64,000 nucleotides of DNA from Flavobacterium sp. (GTDB lineage: Bacteria; Bacteroidota; Bacteroidia; Flavobacteriales; Flavobacteriaceae): NCBI RefSeq assembly GCF_027484205.1, contig NZ_JAIXUB010000024.1, forward strand, positions 124,001-188,000, read 5' to 3'. The translations under genes and the position numbers were made by a program. The notes under the pieces are model-generated. The model was not told the origin of the DNA. It saw only the letters and a list, made by a program, of their open reading frames with translations, and made no database searches. Positions 36,509-45,156 of the stretch are shown piece after piece; position 1 is the first letter of the stretch, and every line of letters starts with the position of its first letter.

Positions 36509-36516
36509 TATATTTG
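36509..36516 (+). promoter_or_regulatory. Candidate -7 box upstream of the second wza
   Basis: TATATTTG matches TAnnTTTG exactly and lies 24 bases before the ATG at 36541, in a 55-base gap after pglF. No clear -33 TTG at 17-23 bases upstream is seen. The placement mirrors the promoter before the first wza. Confidence 0.4.
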
Positions 36517-36540
36517 CTAACTTAAATAATGTAATTTCAA

Positions 36541-37302
36541 ATGAAATATAATTATCTGTGTATATCAATAATAGTAATCCTATTGTTTTCTTCTTGTGTT
36601 TCTAAAGAGAAAATGGTTTATCTTCAAGGTAACCAAGATTTTAATAATAAATCTACTAACTATGATCCTTTAATTCAAAGAGATGATAGATTATCAATTA
36701 TTGTTTCCGCTTTAGAACCAGAAACGGCAAAACCATTCAATTTATATCAAAATAATAATATATCTAACACTTCTAATAATTCATCTAATAATAGTCAAAA
36801 TACCTATTTAGTTGATGTTGATGGTAAAATTGATTTTCCAGTAATAGGCACACTTGCAGTAGAAGGATTTTCAATTAATGAATTGAAGACTATGTTGAAA
36901 GAGAAATTGTCTATATACATAAAAAATCCTGTAATTAATATTACAATTCAAAACTTTAAAGTAACCGTTCTTGGTGATGTAAACTCACCTGGAATAAAAA
37001 CGTTTAATAATCACAGAGTTACTCTTCTAGATGTGCTTGGTGCTTCGGGCGATTTGTCTATTTTTGGAAAACGTAACAACATACTTATTGTTAGAGATTA
37101 TCAAGGAATTAAAAGTTTTAATAGAGTTGATATAACTAAAGCTGACTTTGTAAACTCACCATTTTATTATTTAGATCAAAATGATGTTGTATATGTTGAA
37201 CAAAGAAAAGCGAAAATGGACTCTTCAGCTCTTCCTAATTTACCGTTAATATTTTCAGTTTTAAGTTTTGTAACAACAATTGTTTTTTTAGTAACTAAAT
37301 AG
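36541..37302 (+). CDS. wza: Polysaccharide export outer-membrane lipoprotein (Wza-like), second copy
   Basis: 253 residues. A lipoprotein signal ends in FSSC with Cys19 as the lipidation site, followed by KEKMVYLQG as in the first copy (KDMVYMQD). The export domain YDPLIQRDDRLSIIV leads to an Asn/Ser-rich linker (about 75-95) and VDVDGKIDFPVIGTLAV. The SLBB part is FKVTVLGDVNSPGIKTF, and a C-terminal hydrophobic helix ends the protein. Same family and role as the protein at 2099, but clearly divergent, so not a recent duplication. It is paired with the second Wzc, 3 bases downstream. Confidence 0.9.
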   Translation: MKYNYLCISIIVILLFSSCVSKEKMVYLQGNQDFNNKSTNYDPLIQRDDRLSIIVSALEPETAKPFNLYQNNNISNTSNNSSNNSQNTYLVDVDGKIDFPVIGTLAVEGFSINELKTMLKEKLSIYIKNPVINITIQNFKVTVLGDVNSPGIKTFNNHRVTLLDVLGASGDLSIFGKRNNILIVRDYQGIKSFNRVDITKADFVNSPFYYLDQNDVVYVEQRKAKMDSSALPNLPLIFSVLSFVTTIVFLVTK

Positions 37303-37305
37303 AAA

Positions 37306-39693
37306 ATGCAAAATTCCTTACCCACGACTGACATAAATTCACAAAGTGATTTTAATATTAAGGAACAAATTTTTCACTACCTTCAATATTGGAAATGGAT
37401 TATTATTAGTGTATTAATTTGTCTTTCGATAGCTTTTATTTACTTGCGTTATTATGTAGTAGAATATGGAGCTGCAGCATCTATCTTGATTAAAGATGAA
37501 AAAAAAGGTGGCACAAGTGAATATTCAGCATTTAGTGATTTGAATATTTTTTCTGCTAAAAATAATGTTGCCAATGAAATAATTGTTTTAAAATCAAGAT
37601 CTTTATCAGAAAGTGTTGTCAAAAACCTTGATTTAGATATTTCTTATTTTAGTGAAGGTAGAGTAGTTAGCAGAGAACTTTATAAAGAAGAGTCACCAAT
37701 AAATATCGTTTTTATAGATAAAGTTCCTTCTTATTATGAGAAAGATACTACCATGGTGGTTACCATAAAATCTAAAAACCAATTCATATTATCTAACTCG
37801 CAAAAACAGAACTCTAAAACTTTTTTATTTGGACAAAAAATTAAATCTCAATTAGGTGAATTTATTATTCAAGTTAATCCAAATTATAAGAATGTTGTTG
37901 TTGGAGCTGAAGTTTATGTCATAAAATCAAATCTTGAATCTAGATCTTCATTTTTTAGAAATAAAGTAAATGTTTTTGAAATTGATAAGACAAATGTAAT
38001 TAACTTAACAACTTCTGACAGAATAGATGAAAGAGGTATTGACTATCTTAACGCTCTTATTGAGCAATATAATCTTGACGCAATAAAAGATAGAAATGAG
38101 GTTGCAGCGACTACTAAAAATTTTATTACTAATAGGTTAGATATTATTACGAAAGAATTAGGTGGTGTTGAAGGGCAAGCAGAAAAATTCAAAAAAGATA
38201 GAAAGTTAACAAATTTAGAAGCTGATTCTAATTTAAGTCTGATGCAATCAGTTGATTATAATAAATTAGTTTTAGAGATTGAAACTAATGTAAAATTAAG
38301 TCAATTCATGATTGATGAAATTAATAAGACAAAAATTGATGAACTTTTACCAACTAACATTATCAAATCTAGCGAAGTATCAGGAGGTTATATTAGTCAG
38401 TACAATCAGCTCATTCTTCAGAAAAGAAAGCTTTTAAAAAGTGGAACCGAATTAAATCCTGAAGTACAAAAAGTTGATAATGAAATTGTTTCTCTTAAAG
38501 AAAATATTATTGAGAGCTTAAGAAATAAGCAAAAAGATTTATACATAAGTAAAAATGATTTATTACGACAACGTTCTATTTATGATGGTAAAGTATATCA
38601 AGTTCCTACAAACGAGAGGTACTATAATGAAATAGCTAGACAACAACAAATTAAAGAATCATTATACCTTTATCTTTTACAAAAGCGTGAAGAAACAGAA
38701 ATTTCAATGGCTGTAACTTCACCAAAAGCTAAAATTATTGATTTTGCTTATTCTAATGGCGCAATTTCATTAAATAGAAATGTATTTTACATAGCAGCAA
38801 TTATTTTAGGATTATTATTACCAGTCTTAATTATTTTCTTGATTCAATTTTTTGACACAAAAATTAAATATCGTAATGATATAGAAGGAAAAGTTTCTAT
38901 ACCTTTCTTAGGAGATTTACCGAAATCTAAAACTAATGAAGAGATAATTAAATCTAACAGCCGTTCGAGTTCTGCCGAGGCTATTAGAATGATTCGAACG
39001 AATCTCGAATTCATGTTAGCTCATGTTCCTGAAAATAAATGTAAAACTATTTTTGTAACCTCTTCAATACCAAAAGAAGGAAAAACATTTTGTGCCATAA
39101 ATCTTGCAACAACAATTGCTCTGTCTGGAAAAAAAGTTTTAATTATTGGTCTTGATGTCCGAAACCCTAAATTAGATCAATATATATCACTTCCATCAAA
39201 AGGTCTTACAAATTATTTGTCAAAACCAAATGATAATATTAATGATTATATTGTAAAGGTTAAGGATTTTTCAAACTTTTTCGCATTGCCATCAGGAGTT
39301 ATTCCTCCAAATCCTGTTGAATTATTAATGAATGATAAGTTGAACACAATGTTCAATGAATTAAAAAAGGACTTTGATTACATTGTTGTTGACACAGCTC
39401 CAATAAGTGTTGTAACCGATACTCTTTTAGTCGCTAAAAATGCTGACTCTTTTGTTTATGTAATGAGAGCAAATTATGTTGATAAACGAATGTTGAAATT
39501 TGCAGAATCACTTTATAAAGAAAATAAATTGCCAAACATGTCGATTTTACTAAACGATACCGAGCAAAAGAAAACGTATGGCTACGGTTATGGCTATGGC
39601 TACGGTTATGGCTACGGTTATGGTTATGGAGTTGAAGAAGAAGAAAATAGCTTTATTGAAAAACTGAGATCTTTTTTTAAATCGAAGAAATAA
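37306..39693 (+). CDS. wzc: Wzc-like polysaccharide co-polymerase with BY-kinase domain, second copy
   Basis: 795 residues. Membrane helices at about 29-46 and 493-515 flank a Wzz-type periplasmic region with GNVR-like C-terminal sequence (VPTNERYYNEIARQQQIKES). The kinase has Walker A IPKEGKT (588-594, K593), A' LIIGLDVRNPK and Walker B VVDTAP (D696). The tail has nine Tyr-Gly pairs (758-775) followed by EEEENSF. As in the first copy, A' reads GLD-x-R rather than D-x-D-x-R. It controls export and length of a second polysaccharide, or shares work with the first pair. The gene converges on a phosphatase gene with only 3 bases between the stops. Confidence 0.93.
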   Translation: MQNSLPTTDINSQSDFNIKEQIFHYLQYWKWIIISVLICLSIAFIYLRYYVVEYGAAASILIKDEKKGGTSEYSAFSDLNIFSAKNNVANEIIVLKSRSLSESVVKNLDLDISYFSEGRVVSRELYKEESPINIVFIDKVPSYYEKDTTMVVTIKSKNQFILSNSQKQNSKTFLFGQKIKSQLGEFIIQVNPNYKNVVVGAEVYVIKSNLESRSSFFRNKVNVFEIDKTNVINLTTSDRIDERGIDYLNALIEQYNLDAIKDRNEVAATTKNFITNRLDIITKELGGVEGQAEKFKKDRKLTNLEADSNLSLMQSVDYNKLVLEIETNVKLSQFMIDEINKTKIDELLPTNIIKSSEVSGGYISQYNQLILQKRKLLKSGTELNPEVQKVDNEIVSLKENIIESLRNKQKDLYISKNDLLRQRSIYDGKVYQVPTNERYYNEIARQQQIKESLYLYLLQKREETEISMAVTSPKAKIIDFAYSNGAISLNRNVFYIAAIILGLLLPVLIIFLIQFFDTKIKYRNDIEGKVSIPFLGDLPKSKTNEEIIKSNSRSSSAEAIRMIRTNLEFMLAHVPENKCKTIFVTSSIPKEGKTFCAINLATTIALSGKKVLIIGLDVRNPKLDQYISLPSKGLTNYLSKPNDNINDYIVKVKDFSNFFALPSGVIPPNPVELLMNDKLNTMFNELKKDFDYIVVDTAPISVVTDTLLVAKNADSFVYVMRANYVDKRMLKFAESLYKENKLPNMSILLNDTEQKKTYGYGYGYGYGYGYGYGYGVEEEENSFIEKLRSFFKSKK
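39577..39630 (+). repeat. Nine-unit Tyr-Gly codon repeat at the end of the second wzc
   Basis: Eighteen codons alternate TAY and GGN. The hexamers often pair into a 12-base unit GGCTACGGTTAT, so the DNA itself, not just the protein, is repetitive. Slippage would change the number of tyrosines in frame without breaking the gene. Confidence 0.85.
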
Positions 39694-39696
39694 AAA

Positions 39697-40461
39697 TTAG
39701 AAATTAAAAAATGAATTGTTCTGAATTACCTCACTTAGTTTTTGATGGTTTTTCAGAACAATTTTATTATTGAAAAATGCTACATGTTTCATATGATGTG
39801 TATCAGAACCAACAAAATCAATCAGATTGTTTTCTAAAAGATAATCAGCAATTTTTGCCACTTGAGGATTGTAATATCCAACACTTGATAATAAGTTTAA
39901 TTGAAATTTGCATCCCACAGTTTTTAACTTATGGTATTCTTTTACATTGTTATGATAAAAATTATAACGTTCAGGATGCGCTAAAATGGGTTGGTATCCA
40001 GCAACTTGTAAATCGAAAAGAATGTCATACAAATTCAAAGGTGCATTGATGTATGACATTTCAACTAAAACAAAATTGTCTTTTAAAGTCAATAAGGTTT
40101 CATTTTGAAAAAGTTCTCTAAAATGGTCGTCCATCATATATTCAGCACCAATATTAAATGGGGTTTGAATGTTATTTTCAATAAGTAACGAAGCTGTTTT
40201 TTTATGATTTTCTAAAATGTCATTTTTAGAATTTTTCCAAACATATTCCATTACATGCGGTGTAGTAATGAATTTAGAAAAGCCAATTGACTTTAATGCT
40301 TGAATCATTTCAATTGTTGTTTCAATATCTTTTGATCCATCGTCAATACCAGGCAATAAATGCGAATGAATATCCACAAAATCATTTGGAATTAAATCAC
40401 TTAAAACTGGTTTATTTTTTTTGAAGAAAAACAAAATTTTATTTTTTTTACAAAGAAACAA
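39697..40461 (-). CDS. CpsB/YwqE-type manganese-dependent tyrosine phosphatase (PHP domain)
   Basis: 254 residues on the minus strand, starting at TTG 40461; an in-frame stop lies two codons upstream and there is no earlier ATG. FVDIHSHLLPGIDDGSKD holds the first metal-binding His-x-His and Asp residues. FITTPHVMEYVW, NIGAEYMMDD, PILAHPERYNFY and FVGSDTHHM add the other metal ligands. These PHP phosphatases (CpsB, YwqE) remove phosphate from the tyrosine tail of BY-kinases. Here it faces the second wzc tail-to-tail, so it is likely the regulator of one or both Wzc kinases. It is the only minus-strand gene after the symporter. Confidence 0.9.
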   Translation of the reverse strand: MFLCKKNKILFFFKKNKPVLSDLIPNDFVDIHSHLLPGIDDGSKDIETTIEMIQALKSIGFSKFITTPHVMEYVWKNSKNDILENHKKTASLLIENNIQTPFNIGAEYMMDDHFRELFQNETLLTLKDNFVLVEMSYINAPLNLYDILFDLQVAGYQPILAHPERYNFYHNNVKEYHKLKTVGCKFQLNLLSSVGYYNPQVAKIADYLLENNLIDFVGSDTHHMKHVAFFNNKIVLKNHQKLSEVIQNNSFFNF

Positions 40462-40509
40462 ATATTAATTAAAACAATAGAAACTCATTCTATAATTATG
40501 TTAAATTAC

Positions 40510-40517
40510 TATATTTG
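40510..40517 (+). promoter_or_regulatory. Candidate -7 box for the ABC-transporter operon
   Basis: TATATTTG (exact TAnnTTTG) lies in the 112-base gap between the divergent phosphatase gene and wzm, 56 bases before the wzm ATG. The -33 element is not clear. As the upstream gene is on the other strand, a promoter for wzm-wzt must lie in this gap. Confidence 0.5.
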
Positions 40518-40573
40518 CTTTTTATATAAAAATTCAATGTAACAAGCTTTTTTCTTAAAAAGTTTAAAAATAA

Positions 40574-41449
40574 ATGGAAGCAAATAACGAACCACAAGAT
40601 TGGGATTTAGTAATAAAAGGACATTCTTCACTCTTTAGTTTAAATTTTGGAGATCTTTGGCGTTATAGAGATTTGCTCTTGATGTTCGTTAAAAGAGATT
40701 TTGTAAGTTTTTATAAGCAAACTGTTTTAGGTCCACTTTGGTTTTTTATACAACCTATATTCACAACATTAGTTTTTACGTTCATTTTTGGAAATTTAGC
40801 AGGAATAAGCACTGACGGCTTGCCTCAACAGTTGTTTTATTTAGCCGGAATTACCTCTTGGAATTATTTTGCAGATTGCCTTACCAAAACAAGTACCGTT
40901 TTTAGAGATAATGCCAATATTTTTGGGAAAGTATATTTTCCACGCTTAATTATGCCATTGAGTATTGTTGTAAGTAATCTTGTTCGATTTGGAGTGCAAA
41001 TGCTTTTGATGGTTGTAACCATGATATATTTTAAAGTTTTTCCAACTCAAGGAACTGATTTTACTGTAACACCAGCTATTTTAATATTTCCTTTTTTAGT
41101 TATTTTAATGGCTTTGCTTGGTTTGGGATTAGGATTAATTATAACAGCAATGACTACAAAGTATAGAGATTTGTCTTTCCTTGTTTCTTTTGGAGTTCAA
41201 CTTTTAATGTATGGAACTACGGTTGCTTATCCTTTAAGTCATGTAAAAGAAAAATATCCGCAAATGGCATATTTAGTTGAACTAAACCCTATGACAGGAA
41301 TCATTGAAGCATTTCGTTACGCCTTTCTTGGAAAAGGTGAATTCACTTTTTCGAGTATCGGATATTCAACTATAATAACCATTGTAATACTATTTTTAGG
41401 AATAATTATTTTCAATAAAACTGAGAAAAATTTCGTTGATACAATATAA
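40574..41449 (+). CDS. wzm: Polysaccharide ABC transporter permease (Wzm)
   Basis: 291 residues with six predicted membrane helices of the ABC-2 export permease family. The N-terminal cytoplasmic part has LNFGDLWRYRDLLLMFVKRD and SFYKQTVLGPLWFFIQPIF, a typical Wzm/KpsM start. YFADCLTKTSTVFRDNANIFGKVYFP-type sequence (36 residues in, shown only in part) and MYGTTVAYPLS follow. LNPMTGIIEAFRYAFLG is a strong family hallmark. With the ATPase in the next gene it exports a complete lipid-linked polysaccharide across the inner membrane. Ends in a TAATG overlap with wzt. Confidence 0.93.
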   Translation: MEANNEPQDWDLVIKGHSSLFSLNFGDLWRYRDLLLMFVKRDFVSFYKQTVLGPLWFFIQPIFTTLVFTFIFGNLAGISTDGLPQQLFYLAGITSWNYFADCLTKTSTVFRDNANIFGKVYFPRLIMPLSIVVSNLVRFGVQMLLMVVTMIYFKVFPTQGTDFTVTPAILIFPFLVILMALLGLGLGLIITAMTTKYRDLSFLVSFGVQLLMYGTTVAYPLSHVKEKYPQMAYLVELNPMTGIIEAFRYAFLGKGEFTFSSIGYSTIITIVILFLGIIIFNKTEKNFVDTI

Positions 41450-42717
41450 TGAGTAAGCCAATAATAAAAGTAGAAAATCTCTCAAAAGCGTATCAAATTG
41501 GACAAATTGGTACAGGTACTTTATCAAAAGATATTGATCGTTTTTGGCAAACCAAAATTCTTGGTAAAGAAGATCCATTTCTAAAAATTGGAGAAACAAA
41601 TGACAGAAGCGTAAAAGGTGAAAGCAATATTGTTTGGTCTTTAAAAGACATCAATTTTGACATTAATCAAGGCGATGCTGTTGGAATTATTGGAAAAAAT
41701 GGCGCAGGAAAAAGTACATTATTAAAACTACTTTCAAGAGTTACAAGTCCAACAACTGGACAAATAAAAGTAAAAGGAAGAATTGCAAGCTTACTTGAAG
41801 TAGGAACAGGTTTTCACCCAGAATTATCCGGAAAAGAAAATATCTATTTGAATGGCGCAATTCTTGGAATGCGAAAAAAAGAAATCACTCGTAAACTTGA
41901 TGAAATTATTGATTTTTCAGGAGTTGAACGCTATATTGATACACCAGTAAAAAGATATTCCTCAGGAATGTATGTTCGATTGGCTTTTGCAGTTGCTGCA
42001 CATCTTGAAAGCGAAATTCTAATTGTAGATGAGGTTTTAGCTGTTGGTGATGCTGAATTCCAAAAGAAATGCCTCGGAAAAATGGGAGATATTTCTAAAG
42101 GTGAAGGACGAACGGTTTTATTTGTAAGTCATAATATGGCAAGTTTGAAAAGTTTTTGTCAAAAAGGAATTCTTTTGAAGAATGGTTTGATAACAAACAA
42201 TGGCGAAATTGATCAAGTAATTTCAAGTTATTTAAGTCAAAATGATTTTTCAGAATTTGTATTTGAAAATGAAGAGTGTATTTTAAAACAGTTTCATATT
42301 CAAAATTCTTTAAATGTTGAAACGATTAACATTTCTAATGGTGAAGATTTTTCTTTTGGAATTACAATGGAAGTTAAAAAAGAAAATCCTGATTTTGGTT
42401 TTTGTATTGCTATCTATAATGATTTAGATGAACTAGTAACTGCTATAAACTCTTACCATATTAATGATGATATCTTAAATATGAATAGAGGAACTCATAA
42501 AATTGATATACAAATTCCAAAGTATATTTTTAATACAGGTTTGTATAATATCAATTTCCATTTCAATGATAAAAGTGGTAACATCTTTAAAAAAATGGAG
42601 CGAGTAGCAACGTTCAATATATTTGACGATGGCTTCAGAAGAGGAAATAAATATAGTGGATTGTGGCCAGGAAAAGTTAGTATTGTCCCAAAAATTTCAA
42701 TAAATGAAAATGTATAA
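41449..42717 (+). CDS. wzt: Polysaccharide ABC transporter ATPase with C-terminal glycan-binding domain (Wzt)
   Basis: 422 residues. Walker A is GKNGAGKST (82-90), the signature is YSSGMYVRLAFA and Walker B is ILIVDEVLAVGD. The H-loop is LFVSHNM. Residues about 265-420 form an extra beta-rich domain (ISNGEDFSFGITMEV, FGFCIAIYNDLDEL, TGLYNINFHFND), the carbohydrate-binding domain of O9a-type Wzt. This type recognises a cap such as a methyl or phosphate on the non-reducing end of the chain. The two methyltransferase-like genes at 42704 and 48390 are candidates for that cap. Overlaps the next gene by 14 bases. Confidence 0.93.
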   Translation: MSKPIIKVENLSKAYQIGQIGTGTLSKDIDRFWQTKILGKEDPFLKIGETNDRSVKGESNIVWSLKDINFDINQGDAVGIIGKNGAGKSTLLKLLSRVTSPTTGQIKVKGRIASLLEVGTGFHPELSGKENIYLNGAILGMRKKEITRKLDEIIDFSGVERYIDTPVKRYSSGMYVRLAFAVAAHLESEILIVDEVLAVGDAEFQKKCLGKMGDISKGEGRTVLFVSHNMASLKSFCQKGILLKNGLITNNGEIDQVISSYLSQNDFSEFVFENEECILKQFHIQNSLNVETINISNGEDFSFGITMEVKKENPDFGFCIAIYNDLDELVTAINSYHINDDILNMNRGTHKIDIQIPKYIFNTGLYNINFHFNDKSGNIFKKMERVATFNIFDDGFRRGNKYSGLWPGKVSIVPKISINENV

Positions 42718-43438
42718 ATCTAAAAAAGATAAGAAAGAATCTCTGAAAGATTTCTTTAATAACAAAATATATTTTGGACCTTTCACTGGTTTAAAAGTTC
42801 CTGATGCTCTGTACAAAATCCTAACTGTTAGTGAAATTCTTGGAATGTATGAATCATGCTTACATCCATTATTTTCTCAGCTTTTCAATAGGAAAATTAA
42901 GAATATAGTTCTCGTTGGAGGAAATAATGGTTATTACTCTGCTGGTTTAAACTATTTGTATAATCCTGAAAAAATAGTAATTTATGAAATAGTTCAAGAG
43001 CTTCATAGTACAATTTCTTCGTGGTTTGAAACAAATAATTTAACTAACTATGAAATATTAGGCGAAGCAACTGTTGATGGTTTCAAAAATTGGAAAGAAA
43101 AAACCGATTTATTACTAATTGATTGCGAAGGTTTTGAGGTTCAATTACTAAATCCGATTGAATTTGAATGGCAAAAAAACACAGATGTTATCGTCGAATT
43201 GCATCCATTTTATGTAGATAGACTTTTGAATATTATATCTGAACGATTTAGTGAAACTCATGAAATTGAAATTATATATGATGATTTTTCAGAGGATGAT
43301 AAAATTGATAAAATTTTAAAAGGACTAAATTTAAACATTGATTATAGTCATCATCCAAATCATAGATGGATTAAAGAAAATGGAAAAAAAATATTTACAA
43401 GTGGATTGTTTATGTTTTTAAAAAGAAAGACTTTATGA
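42704..43438 (+). CDS. FkbM-like SAM-dependent methyltransferase
   Basis: 244 residues. The SAM-binding core is IVLVGGNNGYYSAGLNYL (about 66-83), followed by an acidic IYEIVQEL and the LLLIDCEGFEVQLL segment, which is the FkbM-type IDxEG-x-E motif. VIVELHPFYVDRLL is also typical of FkbM. It would methylate a sugar hydroxyl. The first 40 residues are basic. Its start lies inside the wzt gene, so the two are translationally linked. That makes it the best candidate for the chain-terminating methylation read by the Wzt C-terminal domain. The family call is moderately sure; the role is inference. Confidence 0.68.
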   Translation: MKMYKSKKDKKESLKDFFNNKIYFGPFTGLKVPDALYKILTVSEILGMYESCLHPLFSQLFNRKIKNIVLVGGNNGYYSAGLNYLYNPEKIVIYEIVQELHSTISSWFETNNLTNYEILGEATVDGFKNWKEKTDLLLIDCEGFEVQLLNPIEFEWQKNTDVIVELHPFYVDRLLNIISERFSETHEIEIIYDDFSEDDKIDKILKGLNLNIDYSHHPNHRWIKENGKKIFTSGLFMFLKRKTL

Positions 43439-44217
43439 TTCCAAAAATAATTCATTATTGTTGGTTTGGTAATAATCCTAAAACTCAGTTAATAAACTAT
43501 TGTATTGAGTCTTGGAAAAAATACTTGCCTGATTATGAAATTATTGAATGGAACGAAAGTAACTTCAATTTAAATGAGAATGAGTTTGTAAAGTCGGCTT
43601 ATAAAAATAAAAAATGGGCATTTGTTTCTGATTATGTTCGTGCTTATGTTTTATATCTTCATGGTGGAATTTACCTTGATTCTGATGTTGAAATAAAACA
43701 AAATTTAAATCAATTTTTGCATCATGGTGCTTTTTCAGGGTTTGAAAAGTCTGGCTTTCCTTTCACAGCATTATGGGCAAGTCAAAAAAATCATATTTGG
43801 CCTAAAAAAGTTTTAGATTATTATAATGGTTTGGAAACATACAGTGAAGAGACTAATACAATAATTGTTACTCAAATTTTAATTGATGAATTTGAAGTAA
43901 ATCCTAATAATGATGTGTTTCAACTCTTAAAAAATGACATCGCTATTTATCCTTCACATTTTTTCTGTCTTGATTTAAACCAAAATTTTGCTACACATCA
44001 TTTCAATGGATCGTGGCTGGATGCTAAAATCCCTTTTAAAGAAAATTTACACAGACACTATTACTCAAAAAAATATTTTGAAACCCTTTCTGATAAATCA
44101 ATTTTACAAGATTTATTAGATTATAATGACATTTCTTTAAAAGAAACTTTTGTTTTTTTTATTAGAAGTCTCCTTAAAAAAGTCAATAAGAGAATCGCTA
44201 AACTTGTTAAAATTTAG
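43435..44217 (+). CDS. GT32-like glycosyltransferase with DXD motif
   Basis: 260 residues. It opens with MIPKIIHYCWFGNNPKTQL, the hallmark of the OCH1/capsular GT32 group. WAFVSDYVRAYVLYLHGGIYLDSD follows in parts, with the DXD at D82-x-D84. FEKSGFPFTALWAS and HHFNGSW complete the pattern. Such enzymes transfer a hexose (mannose, galactose or GlcNAc) from a nucleotide donor. ATGA overlap with the upstream methyltransferase gene. The C-terminal tail is basic and could bind the membrane. Confidence 0.86.
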   Translation: MIPKIIHYCWFGNNPKTQLINYCIESWKKYLPDYEIIEWNESNFNLNENEFVKSAYKNKKWAFVSDYVRAYVLYLHGGIYLDSDVEIKQNLNQFLHHGAFSGFEKSGFPFTALWASQKNHIWPKKVLDYYNGLETYSEETNTIIVTQILIDEFEVNPNNDVFQLLKNDIAIYPSHFFCLDLNQNFATHHFNGSWLDAKIPFKENLHRHYYSKKYFETLSDKSILQDLLDYNDISLKETFVFFIRSLLKKVNKRIAKLVKI

Positions 44218-44228
44218 TTTAAAAGTAA

Positions 44229-45146
44229 ATGAACAACATTAAAGTATCCATAATTATTGCTACTTACAACAGAGGTCATTTTATCTTTGAGACTTTAAAA
44301 TCTATAGTGAATCAAAGTTTTAAAGAATTTGAATGTATTATTGTTGATGATGATGGAACCGATAATACTTTTGAGGTTATTAAACCTATTCTCGATTCAG
44401 ACAGTAGATTTTCTTTTCATAGACGACCAAGTTCACACAAAAAAGGGTTACCAGGAACACGAAATTATGGTATTTCAATTGCAAAAGGAGAATATGTTAT
44501 TTTCTTTGATGATGATGATATTATCCATCCAGAAAATCTTCAAACTTGTGTTAATGAGTTTAAAAACAGTGAAATAGATTTTTGCAAGTACGATAAAAAA
44601 GCTTTTTTTGGCGAATTTGATTATGTTTTTGAAAATGCTTTAATAAAAAATAGAACAAAGTTTGATGTAAAAAATATTCAATCTCTTGTAGATAATTCTG
44701 CGATGTTTGCATCTTGTGTAGTAATGTGGAAGAAAGAATGTTTTTTAAACAATCTATTTAATGAAAATTTGATGTATGCTGAAGAATGGGAATTGTATCC
44801 AAGAATAATTTCAAATGGTTTTTCAGGAATTACAATTGATACTACTTTATATTACAATAGGAAACATGATGAATCTAACACAGGTCAGTTTTGGAGTTTT
44901 GATTCTGTCAGAAGAAATTCTAAAAATGAAGCAGTTAAATTGGTTTTCAATAATCTCAAAAAGAAAGATTTATTGACGTTTTCAATTACAAGCTATCTCG
45001 TTTCTTTAGCATTTTTTTTAAAAGAAAAATCTCTTTTAGATTATATTTTGTCAAAAAGCGATTTTACAGTTTTTAGAAAAATGTATATAAAATTAAAATA
45101 TTATATTTATCCGTTTGTTAAAGTCATAAAAAGAAAATTAAAGTAA
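44229..45146 (+). CDS. GT2 family glycosyltransferase
   Basis: 305 residues. VSIIIATYNRGHFIFETL starts the GT-A fold, followed by IIVDDDGTDNTFEVI, LPGTRNYGISIAKGEY and the metal-binding DDDD (94-97). MYAEEWELYPRII holds the E-E-W motif near the catalytic base. The C-terminal about 60 residues are basic and hydrophobic. The donor domain resembles many O-antigen transferases; specificity unknown. Confidence 0.87.
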   Translation: MNNIKVSIIIATYNRGHFIFETLKSIVNQSFKEFECIIVDDDGTDNTFEVIKPILDSDSRFSFHRRPSSHKKGLPGTRNYGISIAKGEYVIFFDDDDIIHPENLQTCVNEFKNSEIDFCKYDKKAFFGEFDYVFENALIKNRTKFDVKNIQSLVDNSAMFASCVVMWKKECFLNNLFNENLMYAEEWELYPRIISNGFSGITIDTTLYYNRKHDESNTGQFWSFDSVRRNSKNEAVKLVFNNLKKKDLLTFSITSYLVSLAFFLKEKSLLDYILSKSDFTVFRKMYIKLKYYIYPFVKVIKRKLK

Positions 45147-45156
45147 ACACAATACC

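Noticed and set aside
39577..39630. Short repeat array resembling a CRISPR or minisatellite
   Set aside because: Units are in-frame Tyr-Gly codons of wzc with no spacers, so it is a coding repeat.
39777..40049. Plus-strand open frame of 90 codons opposite the phosphatase gene
   Set aside because: The minus-strand frame has the full PHP phosphatase motifs; this frame has none.
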